64,000 bases of DNA. It comes from Arthrobacter sp. UKPF54-2 (lineage in GTDB: Bacteria; Actinomycetota; Actinomycetes; Actinomycetales; Micrococcaceae). Where the stretch lies: contig NZ_CP040174.1 of assembly GCF_007858535.1 (NCBI RefSeq), forward strand, positions 2,294,001 to 2,358,000. Reading direction: 5' to 3'. The notes below the pieces were generated by a model. It saw only the letters and a program-made list of their open reading frames with translations, did not search any database and was not told the origin of the DNA. This document shows positions 36,201 to 46,852 of the stretch, piece by piece. The translations under genes were made by a program, and so were the position numbers. Within the stretch, counting starts at the first letter, position 1. Every line of letters begins with the position of its first letter.

Positions 36201-37427
36201 GGCCGGGCCATGAACGTGGACCCGGGTGCGGAAGGCGCGGGGATAGCCGCCGAGCTGCATAAGGATGTAACGGACCAGCCCGGCGACAGCCGGAGCCGGC
36301 CCGGACAGGCGGGCGGGCGCCGAGGGGTCCAGGACCAGCGGCAGGGAAGCGGCCGGCGGGGCGCGGAAACCGGGCCGGGCCGGTTCAAGCCGGATGTTCG
36401 CGCTCAGCCCGGCCAGCCCGAGCCGGAGCCACACCGGACCGGTCTCGGCGCCAGCGGATCCGCCCGCTCCGGCTTCGGCCCCCGCCAGACCCACGCCGGC
36501 CGCGCCGAGCACCAGTTCGGCTGCCGACGGCGCGGCCCGCCGTCGTCGATCACTGTCCCGGACGACTGCGGCAGCCACGTCGGCCTCCAGCTCGCGGCGT
36601 TGCCGTCGGCCGGCCACAACCGGCAGCAGGACCGGAACGGCCGAGACGGCGGTGAACGCCAGGAACATCCACATCCCGGTGGCAATGGCAAGGGCGACTC
36701 CCGCCGCGAGGGGCACGAGGGCCGCCAGCAGCAGGAGCGCCCGCGGTCCGACGAAGCCGGGGGCCGGAACGCTCAGCGGCTCCGTGGTGTCCTCGCCGGC
36801 GCCCGCGAGTCCTGGCGCGCCCGGACCCCCGCCCGCCAACCCCGGCCCGGAGGGCCCCGGCAACCCGGGCCCGGCGCCGCGGAAGAGGACGGCCAGCGTC
36901 GAGTTCCCGCAGCCGATGACACTGTCGGTGGACACCGGTGCGGAGTGCACCTTCCGGCCGCCGATCCGGGTCCCGTTGGCGCTGCCCAGGTCAGTCACGG
37001 TGATCCCCGCGTCCGTGACGTCCAGCCGCGCGTGATCCCGGGACAGGTCGGCGTCCGGGATCGCCACTTCCGTTCCGCTCCGGCCGATCCGGTAGCGGCC
37101 GCGGCGCAGCGGCAGTACGGTCCCGGCGCCTGGCCCGCTCAGGACGGCGAGCAGCAGCGGCGCACCCGGCTGGCCCCGGGACCGGCTGCGGGGCGGTCCG
37201 GCCAGGCAGCCGTCAACGAGCACGGCCCCGTTCACCAGCGGGGCGGTGCCGGCCGTGAGGGAAGCCAGTGGGCGTCCCGCCACGCTCAGCCGGTCCGTGC
37301 CGAACCTTTCGGACATCGCGTCCTGGAGGACGGCACCGGGACAGCCGGAGGGAGCCGCGACGGACAGCTCCACCGGCTCCGCCACGGCCGAGCCCGGCTG
37401 CCCGACCAGGGTGCAGTGCAGCAGCAT
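33279..37427 (-). CDS. FHA/FtsK-SpoIIIE ATPase of EssC/EccC (type VII secretion) architecture
   Basis: This 1382-aa protein has an N-terminal region like the first EssC FHA-fold module (about 1-80), a canonical FHA domain (about 90-175: RYRIGRSGTEVAIPD, SRDHARL, GSANGTRIGG), two membrane helices (219-238, 241-262), and an FtsK/SpoIIIE ATPase with Walker A GTTGAGKS (590-597) and Walker B LVLVIDEF (692-699). Further degenerate ATPase-like domains follow, the last with a clear P-loop GGPGSGKSSL near residue 1270. This is the EssC/EccC plan, but no WXG100, EccB, EccD or EccE gene is visible in the window. The ATG at 37427 has AAAGGA 8 bases upstream; longer frames overlap the glf promoter region. 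It is convergent with the small membrane protein gene. Confidence 0.85.
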   Translation of the reverse strand: MLLHCTLVGQPGSAVAEPVELSVAAPSGCPGAVLQDAMSERFGTDRLSVAGRPLASLTAGTAPLVNGAVLVDGCLAGPPRSRSRGQPGAPLLLAVLSGPGAGTVLPLRRGRYRIGRSGTEVAIPDADLSRDHARLDVTDAGITVTDLGSANGTRIGGRKVHSAPVSTDSVIGCGNSTLAVLFRGAGPGLPGPSGPGLAGGGPGAPGLAGAGEDTTEPLSVPAPGFVGPRALLLLAALVPLAAGVALAIATGMWMFLAFTAVSAVPVLLPVVAGRRQRRELEADVAAAVVRDSDRRRRAAPSAAELVLGAAGVGLAGAEAGAGGSAGAETGPVWLRLGLAGLSANIRLEPARPGFRAPPAASLPLVLDPSAPARLSGPAPAVAGLVRYILMQLGGYPRAFRTRVHVHGPAPSLPLAARFLPRVSLSSSAEVTAARVAAGPGPGCERGVLILLPRAAPGAPDADAVAAEAQRLGWQVIVCSEAADDPRPGQAVALGGGSGRLTRGSNQTEFVPDLVPERVFDRFCRHLGGVPSTAPEPSSVPLSCSLEEILGLSEAQVARRWAADRNPPGRSPGLPVPVGRGAPGTLQIDLLADGPHLLVAGTTGAGKSEFLRTLVASLAACYPPDRINLLFVDFKGGSGLQPLTGLPHCVGLLTDLDGYEVDRTLASLRAEVRRREELLAAAGVPDLSSYPAPAPGFPALPRLVLVIDEFRMLVEDAPAALAELMRIAVIGRSLGIHLVMATQRPQGALTADIRANVTSCVVLRVQSELESADIIKSGLAAAIPIGRPGRAYLVRGGGPAEEFQTATLGPPSSSPSGGTVAAHPAEALLDVMPEALTLPGQPPAGPSEPPGPGAAPSDGAKNFAAQLATLWRVQGGTPAHRPVAEPLPPAPALPRPAARSHAGPDTGAGKSTGRAVLLGLVDLPEQQEVRRFSWSPDLHGHLALVGGTQGGVHGGSAEVLLMALEQLLFSEAESHLYLLDGDGALAGAAGSPRVGAWAGPQEPRRAARVLSRVAQDMTARLTARDRKSPPLVLVLHNWGSWVSTFRSGPLAWAEDVAADLVRDGPKADITVILSGERELVTARFFAAIPNRIYFPSGSTEEGRLAWPRLPRLPAAPGRVVVSGEFVDDGGRPGSPAGEVPRAAQLYRQPADKPGAAQPLSGRQERNVRSRPFRVEALPAVVTVDEVLSRLGPAPAPNAGARLWIGVGGDELQPAGVPVPPGSVVAVLGGPGSGKSSLLHALPQLNPSRIWLQPAAEAGREGYWPGVQALADAGGLDRAAIILADDADLGGPEMNAVLLELNGRGWTVVFTAGFGPAPQQRVPLAFQARSHGSGILLCPRSPMDGDLFGVRFEPELHPPAGRGVVITGGRAAAVQLAVNPRQPP

Positions 37428-37540
37428 CGCCGGATCCTTTCTCGCGGGCGATGCAGTCAACCGTAGGCCGCGCAAGCCGGCCCCGGCCTGCGGGAATCCC
37501 TCCATGTGGACAACTTCGGCGGCCCTGCCCAGCGTGCTGA

Positions 37541-39689
<2,149 letters not shown>

Positions 39690-39690
<1 letters not shown>

Positions 39691-40421
39691 TGGGTAAAGA
39701 GGCAATAATTGTTGAAAACGTCTCAAAGCGATTCAACCTCCGCCATACACGCTCCCTGAAAGAGACCGTCGTCTGGCTGTTCAAGGGGCGCCGTGGAGAT
39801 CTCTCGTCCACGTTCATGGCTTTGAACGGCGTCGACCTGAGCGTCAACGCCGGCGAGTCGGTGGCGTTGCTCGGCTTCAACGGCTCGGGAAAGTCCACCC
39901 TGCTGAAACTGATCTCGGGCGTCATGAGTTCGGACACCGGCAGCATTCGCACCCGCGGCAAGGTTGCCGGGCTGATCGAGGTCGGTGCAGGATTCCATCC
40001 GGATCTGACGGGGCGAGAAAACGTCTACCTCAACGGCGTGATCCTGGGGATGACGGAGCAGGAAACAACTGAACGCTTTGACGAGATCGTTGAGTTCTCG
40101 GAAATCGGCAAATTTATCGACACTGAGGTGAAGTTCTACTCCTCCGGCATGTTCCTGCGTCTAGCATTTTCAGTCGCAGTGCATACCAAGCCTGATGTCT
40201 TCCTGATCGACGAAATTCTATCGGTCGGAGACGAACCATTTCAGAAGAAGTGCCTTGCGCGCATCCAGGAACTTCGCGAGTCAGGGTGCACGCTCGTTGT
40301 CGTCAGCCACGACCTCGACATGGTGAGCAAGGTCTGCGACCGGGGAATAGTACTTCGCCAGGGTTCCAAGATCGCTGACGGTCCAATCATCGAAGCTGTC
40401 CGTCTACTGCGGGAAAACTAA
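39690..40421 (+). CDS. wzt: ABC transporter ATPase, Wzt type, without glycan-binding tail
   Basis: This 243-aa ATPase pairs with Wzm. It has Walker A GFNGSGKS (62-69), signature SSGM (151-154) and Walker B FLIDEILSVGD (171-181). Its length ends right after the ATPase fold, so the C-terminal carbohydrate-binding domain of Wzt proteins that read chain-end caps is missing. That matches exporters such as Rv3781/TagH-like forms in which export does not depend on a terminal modification. ATG at 39690 has AGGAG 5 bases upstream; a GTG at 39687 is an alternative. The GT4 gene begins 16 bases after the stop. Confidence 0.92.
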
Positions 40422-40437
40422 GGGAGCCACTAAACAG

Positions 40438-42093
40438 ATGGATACGATAACACCGAAAGAACCCATGAATAGGGCCCGTATGTTGTTCGAGATCGTCGAC
40501 GGCGGGGGCAGCGGCCTGGCTGACGGCGAGGGCGTTCTGTCCCAGCGTGAAGTCGGGTTGCTTATCGGAGCCTTAAATTACCACTCGCTGGTCCAACCGG
40601 GGCGTGAGTTCAAGGCAGTTGTCCTGCGCGCGCCCGAGGGCGAGTTCCCAAGCCTGACCGGTGAGGCCTGCCACTTCCTGGAGTGGAAGGCCGACAGGAC
40701 GGCAGTCTGCTCCGTTGCTGTTCGCAGTACCGTGGCAGCCGACGTTCCTGGAAAGGCTACCGTTGTTCCACTCGTTATCGACTTGGGCGGAGAACGATCT
40801 GAGGGGGGTACGAGCTTCTATGATCGTGCGGGGCTGAAGGGCAAGGTCTTCAAGCATGCAAGGTTCGGGGCTCCGGTTGTCTTCGACGCCTTGCGGCAGC
40901 AACTCACGGATGTCTACGAAAAGCGGGTGGTCCCTAAACGCCTGGCGCAGCCAATAGCCGCGCCCCGCGTGATGGCGGCCGCCACCGAGGCACCGGACCC
41001 GGCGCGGCCGCAGGCCATCATTTTCGGGCTGCACTGGCTCGAAATGGGCGGCGCGGAGCGGTGGGCGCTGGAGTCTATTGCCTTGGCCAAAGAGGCGGGA
41101 TTCCTGCCTATCGTGCTGACCGACAAGGACTCCTCCCATCCGTGGATTGGGCGGCCGGAACTCGCTGGGGCCCTGGTGCTGCCGCTGACCTTCCCGCTCC
41201 CGCCGGGCGAGGAAGCGGATCTGCTACTGGCTCTGCTATCGGAGTTTTCCATCCGCGGAATTCACGTACATCATAACGGGTGGCTCTACCACCGCCTCGC
41301 TTGGTTCAAAGCCATGGACCCGTCCATCCGGGTTGTTGATACCCTGCACATTCTCGAATGGCGTACCGGAGGTTTCGTCGAAGTCTCGGTCAAGCTCTCC
41401 AACGTGATCGACGTCCACCACGTCATCTCCCCGCAGCTCCGCGATTACCTGACACTCCGGCGGGATGTGCCGAAGAGCCGTGTTGCTCTGGCGCCCCTGT
41501 ACGGGCTGTCGGACGAATCCTTGACGCCTGCCGGCGATGCTGGACCTGGCCGGCCGTTTACCATCTCGTTCATCGGGCGACTGAGCCAGCAGAAGCGCCC
41601 CTACCTCTTCCTGCGGTACGCAGCCGCCCTTAAGAAGGCCGCGGGGAACAACGTCAAGTTCATCGTGCACGGAGACGGTGCCCTTTCGGATGAGACGGCC
41701 AGCCTCGTCGGACGTTACGGGCTCGATGGCAGCGTTGAACTCCGCCGCCCGCCGCGGCCAGTGGACGACACGTTGGCTGACTCGGACCTCCTGGTGATCT
41801 CCTCGGACAACGAGGGGCTGACCCTGACGACTTTCGAGGCGACGGCCATGAACGTCGCGGTGCTGTCCACCGATGTCGGCTCCCAGGCATCGCTCGTCTC
41901 GGGTAAAGCGCTGCTGCCCCGCCAGCCGTTCGCGTTTGTCGCCGAAGCCGTAAGGCTGACACAGTCTGTGATGTCGTCGGAAGTGCTCCGCAAGGAAATC
42001 ATCGCCGAGCAGCAGGAAAAGATCACGGCCTTGAAGGAACTCCCCGATGCTCGCGGGTGGACCAAGGCTCTCTATGAAGGATGGAAAGCATGA
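40438..42093 (+). CDS. Glycosyltransferase family 4 with a separate N-terminal domain
   Basis: This 551-aa protein has two parts. Residues 1-180 form an unassigned domain (NRARMLFEIVDGG, then VGLLIGALNYHSLVQPG) rich in beta strands. Residues 190-551 form a GT4-type GT-B transferase: HWLEMGGAERWALESIALA is the acceptor-domain glycine loop, VISFIGRL-like TISFIGRLSQQKRPYLFLRY opens the donor domain, and SSDNEGLTLTTFEATAM carries the donor-sugar EX7E site. It probably adds a hexose during synthesis of the exported glycan. It overlaps the next GT2 gene as ATGA, so both are made together. Confidence 0.85.
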   Translation: MDTITPKEPMNRARMLFEIVDGGGSGLADGEGVLSQREVGLLIGALNYHSLVQPGREFKAVVLRAPEGEFPSLTGEACHFLEWKADRTAVCSVAVRSTVAADVPGKATVVPLVIDLGGERSEGGTSFYDRAGLKGKVFKHARFGAPVVFDALRQQLTDVYEKRVVPKRLAQPIAAPRVMAAATEAPDPARPQAIIFGLHWLEMGGAERWALESIALAKEAGFLPIVLTDKDSSHPWIGRPELAGALVLPLTFPLPPGEEADLLLALLSEFSIRGIHVHHNGWLYHRLAWFKAMDPSIRVVDTLHILEWRTGGFVEVSVKLSNVIDVHHVISPQLRDYLTLRRDVPKSRVALAPLYGLSDESLTPAGDAGPGRPFTISFIGRLSQQKRPYLFLRYAAALKKAAGNNVKFIVHGDGALSDETASLVGRYGLDGSVELRRPPRPVDDTLADSDLLVISSDNEGLTLTTFEATAMNVAVLSTDVGSQASLVSGKALLPRQPFAFVAEAVRLTQSVMSSEVLRKEIIAEQQEKITALKELPDARGWTKALYEGWKA

Positions 42094-42992
42094 CCGACAA
42101 AGTCGCGGCAGTCGTCGTCACTTACAACAGGGTGGACAAGCTCGGACGGGTGCTGGACTCGATCCTGGCGCAGTCTCGTGGCGTCGACCAGCTGATCGTG
42201 ATCGACAACGCCAGCACCGATTCAACGCAGCAGCTGCTGGCCGTCTACCAAGACGACCCCCGAGTAGAGGTCGTCCGTCTGGAGAACAACACCGGCGGCG
42301 CCGGAGGCTTTGCGGCCGGTATGGAGCGTGCCTACGAGCGCGGTGCGGACTGGGTCTGGATCATGGACGACGACTGCTACACGGGGGAAACGGCCCTCGA
42401 GAACCTCTTGGCCGGCCACGCCTCGGCCGAGAACGAGCTGGGCCGGCCGGTCCCTTACAGCTGCTCCCTGGTGCGCTACACCGACGGCTCGATTTGCGAG
42501 ATGAACAATCCTGGTACGGCGTGGGACTGGGGCCGGCTCATCGCCAAGGGGCAGAATACGGTGGTCATCACCAACTGCTCGTTCGTATCCGTTCTGATCC
42601 CGCGCCGGTCGATCGCCAAGTACGGCCTGCCGTTGGTGGAATACTTCATTTGGTTTGACGACATGGAATATACCCTCCGCATCAGTGCCGAAGGTCCTGG
42701 GGTCCAGGTCTTGGACAGCATCGTCACCCACGATATGCCGGACAACCGCGGCGTGAACTTCGGTGACCTGAACCGCAGTAATGCGTGGAAGTTCTATTAC
42801 GGCGCCCGCAACGAGTCCTCCTACCGCTGGCATCACGACAACAAGCTCGACTGGCTCAGGTTTGTAGTGAGCACCTATGTCTGGATGCGCCGCGGCCGTG
42901 TGGGGCGCCGGCTCCAGCTCGGGGTGTCCAAGCGAATCCTCGAAGGCATCAAGTTCAACCCTGCGCCGAAGCATGTCCGCAGCGTCCTCTGA
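42090..42992 (+). CDS. Glycosyltransferase family 2, galactofuranosyltransferase-like (GlfT1-like)
   Basis: This 300-aa GT-A enzyme opens AAVVVTYNRVDKLGRVLDSI. Its donor-binding region has VIDNASTDST, then the ENNTGGAGGFAAGMERA stretch and the metal-binding WIMDDD motif (D93-D95). The GGAGGF plus WIMDDD combination is typical of galactofuranosyltransferases and rhamnosyl-linked relatives such as mycobacterial GlfT1. With glf, wzm and wzt in the same operon, a UDP-galactofuranose donor is a reasonable inference. The start at 42090 overlaps the GT4 stop (ATGA). A long hairpin follows and ends the operon. Confidence 0.82.
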   Translation: MTDKVAAVVVTYNRVDKLGRVLDSILAQSRGVDQLIVIDNASTDSTQQLLAVYQDDPRVEVVRLENNTGGAGGFAAGMERAYERGADWVWIMDDDCYTGETALENLLAGHASAENELGRPVPYSCSLVRYTDGSICEMNNPGTAWDWGRLIAKGQNTVVITNCSFVSVLIPRRSIAKYGLPLVEYFIWFDDMEYTLRISAEGPGVQVLDSIVTHDMPDNRGVNFGDLNRSNAWKFYYGARNESSYRWHHDNKLDWLRFVVSTYVWMRRGRVGRRLQLGVSKRILEGIKFNPAPKHVRSVL

Positions 42993-43006
42993 ACTTTTTG
43001 ACTGAA

Positions 43007-43054
43007 ATAGCGGCCGTACCAGCTCCGAACATCGGAGGCAGGTACGGCCGCTAT
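43007..43054. terminator. Bidirectional terminator at the end of the glf operon
   Basis: ATAGCGGCCGTACC (43007-43020) pairs perfectly with GGTACGGCCGCTAT (43041-43054). The 20-base loop holds a second stem, CTCCGA/TCGGAG (43023-43028 and 43032-43037). It lies between the GT2 gene and the convergent pyruvyl transferase gene. Confidence 0.75.
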
Positions 43055-43075
43055 GTGGTTGACTTTGACGTGGGA

Positions 43076-44206
43076 TCAGCGCGGGGGATACAGGGACAGC
43101 GCTTCCGTGCGTTTCCGGGTGGCCAGGTTGAGGGCCATGGCTGCAAAGCCTGCGTCACCGGTCGGTTCCGGGAGCGCGCCGTCGGCCCTTGCCGACGCAT
43201 ACGTCCAACCGGTCCCCAGATCCAGGAGAGACTGGTGCTTGACGTCATAGTAGTCATCCATAATTCCGATGGCCACGCCGGTTGCCCCGGATGCTGCGGC
43301 CACCATGTGCGGGTGGAACCGTGACGTGTACCAGGACTGGCCGGGGCGCACCGGCAAACCGTCGTTCCATACATGGACGAACGGCACGAAGTTCTCTTCG
43401 GGGATCAGGCCGCCCAAGGCATCAAACATCCGGCGGTCGGATCCGGGGATTGCCTCGACGTAGCCCACCGACATCCCCATGCCGACTGCTGCCTCAACGA
43501 CTACCCGAAGCTTCTGGCTCAGCTTCTTGAACGTTTCTTCGTCGGTCATGTCGCTTTGGATGCAGAGCATGACGTCCTTGGCTCGGGCCTGGACGATTGG
43601 GGAGCGGCTGCGCGCCAGCTCACTAGGCAGACCAAGGAAGACATCGTCCAGACCGGGCTCGACGCCAATCGCCGCAGCACTGCCGGCGTCCCGTACGCTC
43701 AGACTGTCAAAAGTGGAGAAAGCGTCTTTCAGCTGGGTGGCGTTGTCCGGAAGGGGCAGGAGGCCGAGCCCTGTGCCGAGCAGTCTGCAGCCGTTGAGCC
43801 GCGCGGCCGCGAGCATTCCGGAGACCAGCCCGACGTGGTCCGGCCAGACGCCGTTGACGTAGCCGCCGCCAAGGAGGTGAATGGTCTCGGATTCACCCAA
43901 AACCATAAGGGCCGCATCGTACATCGGCGTCCCCCCGAGCGATACGACGCGGTCTACGTGCTCCCAGACACCCTGGGCCGACTGCTCCGGGGCTTCGGCG
44001 CAGGAGCGCCAGAGGGCGTTCGTGAGGTGGAGCTTGGGATGAATTCCAGCAAAAAGTGCGCCTGCCGTCCCGGGTTGGGGGCAATCTAGCCATACAGACA
44101 CGTCGGGGCGCACTCGGGCTAGAAACCGCAGCCAGGACGCTACGATCAGCTCGTCGCCATAGTTTGGATTTCCGCCCGAAGCCACCAGATAGATGATTTC
44201 GGTCAT
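43076..44206 (-). CDS. Polysaccharide pyruvyl transferase family protein (WcaK-like)
   Basis: This 376-aa protein opens IIYLVASGGNPNYGDELIVA, the family's N-terminal GxxNxGDE motif. It then has VVSLGGTPMYDAALMVL, HLLGGGYVNGVWPDHVG and a C-terminal YTSRFHPHMVAAASG, which is the conserved SxRxH site of the family. Such enzymes add ketal-linked pyruvate from phosphoenolpyruvate to sugars of wall polymers. It is on the opposite strand from the glf operon and convergent with it, so it may be regulated separately. Its upstream side is bordered by an IS481 fragment. Confidence 0.83.
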   Translation of the reverse strand: MTEIIYLVASGGNPNYGDELIVASWLRFLARVRPDVSVWLDCPQPGTAGALFAGIHPKLHLTNALWRSCAEAPEQSAQGVWEHVDRVVSLGGTPMYDAALMVLGESETIHLLGGGYVNGVWPDHVGLVSGMLAAARLNGCRLLGTGLGLLPLPDNATQLKDAFSTFDSLSVRDAGSAAAIGVEPGLDDVFLGLPSELARSRSPIVQARAKDVMLCIQSDMTDEETFKKLSQKLRVVVEAAVGMGMSVGYVEAIPGSDRRMFDALGGLIPEENFVPFVHVWNDGLPVRPGQSWYTSRFHPHMVAAASGATGVAIGIMDDYYDVKHQSLLDLGTGWTYASARADGALPEPTGDAGFAAMALNLATRKRTEALSLYPPR

Positions 44207-44238
44207 CGGCCAAGGTTAACACTTTCTGAGCCCGGGCC

Positions 44239-44565
44239 GACGCGCTCCACGCCTCCCATGGGATCACCGTGCTCCGCGTTATGACCCATAACGGCTCCTG
44301 CTATCGGTCACGCTGCTTCAATGACGCACTAGGGCGGGCCACCCACGAATACACCCGCCTACCGGCCACAGACGGACGGCAAGATTGAGCGGTTCCACCG
44401 CACCCTGGCAGCCGATCGGGCCTACACCCGCCCACCTCTGACCAGGCCAGGGAAGGCACCTACCAGGCATGGATTTACAACTGCTATCACCACAAACGCC
44501 ATACCGGCATAGGCGGCAATTCACCCATCAATCGCATTCACAACGTCAGTGGGGTGAACACCTAG
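44239..44565 (+). pseudogene. IS481-family transposase, C-terminal fragment
   Basis: Translation with frame changes gives HGITVLRVMTHNGSCYRS, then TDGKIERFHRTLAADRAY, YNCYHHKRHTGIGG and a stop at 44563-44565. These are the third catalytic Glu region and C-terminus of IS481-type rve integrases (usual DNGSCYRS, NGKIERFHRTL and YNHHRPH). No N-terminus precedes it, the expected D of MTDNG is H, and frameshifts are present, so it is inactive. Confidence 0.8.
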
Positions 44566-44641
44566 GCAACTCCGCGTCGGCCTGTTGTCCGCGAGGAGGA
44601 GACGCCCGCAAATCCCACGATGGGGTAGAATCGTCAAATCT

Positions 44642-46783
44642 ATGACTACGACCATTCACTCTTCGACGACCCACGAGCAATCCGACCGCTCTGCACAGCG
44701 CGCCACCAGACGCATCGGATTCCGAACCGACGTCCAGGCGCTCAGGGCCCTCGCTGTGGCATTGGTCGTCACCAACCACTTGTGGCCGAACCGGTTGGCT
44801 GGAGGCTATGTTGGCGTCGACGTTTTCTTTGTCATCTCTGGCTTTCTGATCACGTCCCACTTGACCAAGGAGCTCATCCAAACGGGGGGAATCAAATTAG
44901 GGGCCTTCTACGCCCGTCGAGTGCGGCGCTTACTTCCTGCGGCCCTCACCGTGTTGGCTGTCTCGCTCACCGGTGTCTGGCTTTTCCTTCCTTACACGCG
45001 CTGGGCGGCGTCCGTCCAGGAGGTCCTAGGAAGCGTCTTCTACGTCGAAAATTGGGTTCTGGCGGCCAGATCGGTTGACTATTCGGCGATGAACCAAGCG
45101 GCGACTGTCGCCCAGCACTACTGGTCGTTGTCTGTTGAGGAACAGTTCTATGCAGTATGGCCCTTGGGGCTCATTTTGCTGGCCATGCTCTCTAAGCGGC
45201 GCGAGTGGGGAACGAAGTCAGTGTTGATTGCCGGAGTGCTGACTGCAACTGGGCTCAGCCTAGCCTTCAGTATTTATTTTACGAGCGTTGCACACAACCA
45301 GGCATACTTCGTCACTCCTGGCCGGGTCTGGGAGTTCGGTTTCGGGGCCCTGGTGGCATTGTTATGTGTTCCGAAATCACTAACACCCGTCGGGCGGAAC
45401 ATACTTTCACTAACAGGTTTCGCAATGATTATAGGATCGGCCCTGATCTACAATCATTCGACCCCATTTCCCGGTTGGACGGCCCTCGTACCCGCAGTCG
45501 GCACCGCATTGGTCATTCTTGCAGGGACCCAGGGGGCACCAGGGGCTGGGTTGTGGCACGACAAGGTTTCGGGCCTTGCTCCTATACAGTTCTTGGGGAA
45601 CGTCTCCTATTCGGTCTACCTTTGGCACTGGCCGCTCATTGTCTTGGCGCCCTTCATGTTTGGGTCGGAACTTTCGTCGCCGATGAAACTCGGCATTTTG
45701 GCGCTTGCCATCGCCCTGGCGTGGATTACGAAGGTGGCGGTAGAAGACCGGTGGCTCCAAAAACCGGGCAGCGCCCCGAAAGGCGGTCGGGTTTTCACAG
45801 CTACCCTCGCTGCCATGCTCGTCGTCAGCCTGGCCGGGGTCGGGCTGATCGCCCTCGCTGACGACAAAGCTGACGAAGCCAAGGCAACGGCGGCCGAACA
45901 GGCATCGGGCCCCTGCCACGGCCCATCCGCCGTTGATACTGAAGGTTGCAGTTCGCCCTTTGAGGAGGCCGTTGCGCTGCCGAATATGGGTTCCTCCAAC
46001 GAGTACTTTACGAGGCCCGCCGATTGTCCCCAGGATGGCAACACCCTCCATGACGATCCGAGCGGCAGTCCCACAGTGTGTGATTTCTCCGCAGGCGCTG
46101 CCGACGCCGAAACAGTGTGGCTGGTAGGGGACTCACATGCGCAACAGTGGCAAGCCGCAATCTTTGAACTTGGACGACGGAATCACTGGATAGTCAAATG
46201 GAGTTACTTCGGCGCCTGCCCGATCGTCGACGCTAAGTACGTCGGATACCGGGGCCAGCCGGCGGACTCCGGGACCGCGGAAGCATGCATGCGGTGGAGT
46301 CGGGCGACGATGAATGCCATTGAAAGGGACCGACCGGCAAGAATCTTCATCTCCATGTTTGGTGCGGGAGAACAGATCGACGACGGCACAGGCCGTGGCC
46401 AGCTTGAACAGTTTCGGGACGGTCTGATGCGAGACTGGACTCGACTTTCGGCTTTAGGTATCCGGGTTTTTCCCATCTACGATCCGCCGCTAAATGAGGC
46501 CGTACGCAGTGTCGACTGTTTGGCGGTCCACTCTGACTATCCAGTTCAGTGTGCTGCGGACGTCTCGTTAGCCCTGCCCGCCGACCCAATGAAGGCCGCA
46601 GTTCAGGCCCTAAAACTCCCCTCGGTGAGCGGACTAGACATGAGCAGATACTTCTGCGACGGCGAGCGGTGTCACGCTGCCGTGGGAGGCATTTCGATCT
46701 ACTTCGACAAGGACCACCTCAATAGAGAAGTCGTAGAACTGCTGGTGCCGAAGTTCGAAGCCCAACTTAGGGACGCATCCTAG
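44642..46783 (+). CDS. OafA/YrhL-type acyltransferase with C-terminal SGNH domain
   Basis: This 713-aa membrane protein has an acyltransferase-3 domain (about 20-400) with some ten helices; the family opening RTDVQALRALAVALVVTNHL and GGYVGVDVFFVISGFLI is clear. The extracytoplasmic C-terminal SGNH domain (about 450-713) has VWLVGDSHAQQWQAA supplying the catalytic Ser, and the late DKDHLN supplies the Asp-His pair. It should O-acetylate a surface polysaccharide. The ATG at 44642 lacks a good ribosome-binding site; a TAGAAT at 44626-44631 may be the -10. The gene is AT-richer than the chromosome flanks, suggesting acquisition. Confidence 0.9.
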   Translation: MTTTIHSSTTHEQSDRSAQRATRRIGFRTDVQALRALAVALVVTNHLWPNRLAGGYVGVDVFFVISGFLITSHLTKELIQTGGIKLGAFYARRVRRLLPAALTVLAVSLTGVWLFLPYTRWAASVQEVLGSVFYVENWVLAARSVDYSAMNQAATVAQHYWSLSVEEQFYAVWPLGLILLAMLSKRREWGTKSVLIAGVLTATGLSLAFSIYFTSVAHNQAYFVTPGRVWEFGFGALVALLCVPKSLTPVGRNILSLTGFAMIIGSALIYNHSTPFPGWTALVPAVGTALVILAGTQGAPGAGLWHDKVSGLAPIQFLGNVSYSVYLWHWPLIVLAPFMFGSELSSPMKLGILALAIALAWITKVAVEDRWLQKPGSAPKGGRVFTATLAAMLVVSLAGVGLIALADDKADEAKATAAEQASGPCHGPSAVDTEGCSSPFEEAVALPNMGSSNEYFTRPADCPQDGNTLHDDPSGSPTVCDFSAGAADAETVWLVGDSHAQQWQAAIFELGRRNHWIVKWSYFGACPIVDAKYVGYRGQPADSGTAEACMRWSRATMNAIERDRPARIFISMFGAGEQIDDGTGRGQLEQFRDGLMRDWTRLSALGIRVFPIYDPPLNEAVRSVDCLAVHSDYPVQCAADVSLALPADPMKAAVQALKLPSVSGLDMSRYFCDGERCHAAVGGISIYFDKDHLNREVVELLVPKFEAQLRDAS

Positions 46784-46852
46784 AAATATCCAGGATCACC
46801 TCTTGTGTCCATGCCGATTTTCATGCCTCCTCAATAATTCGAAAGGTATTAC

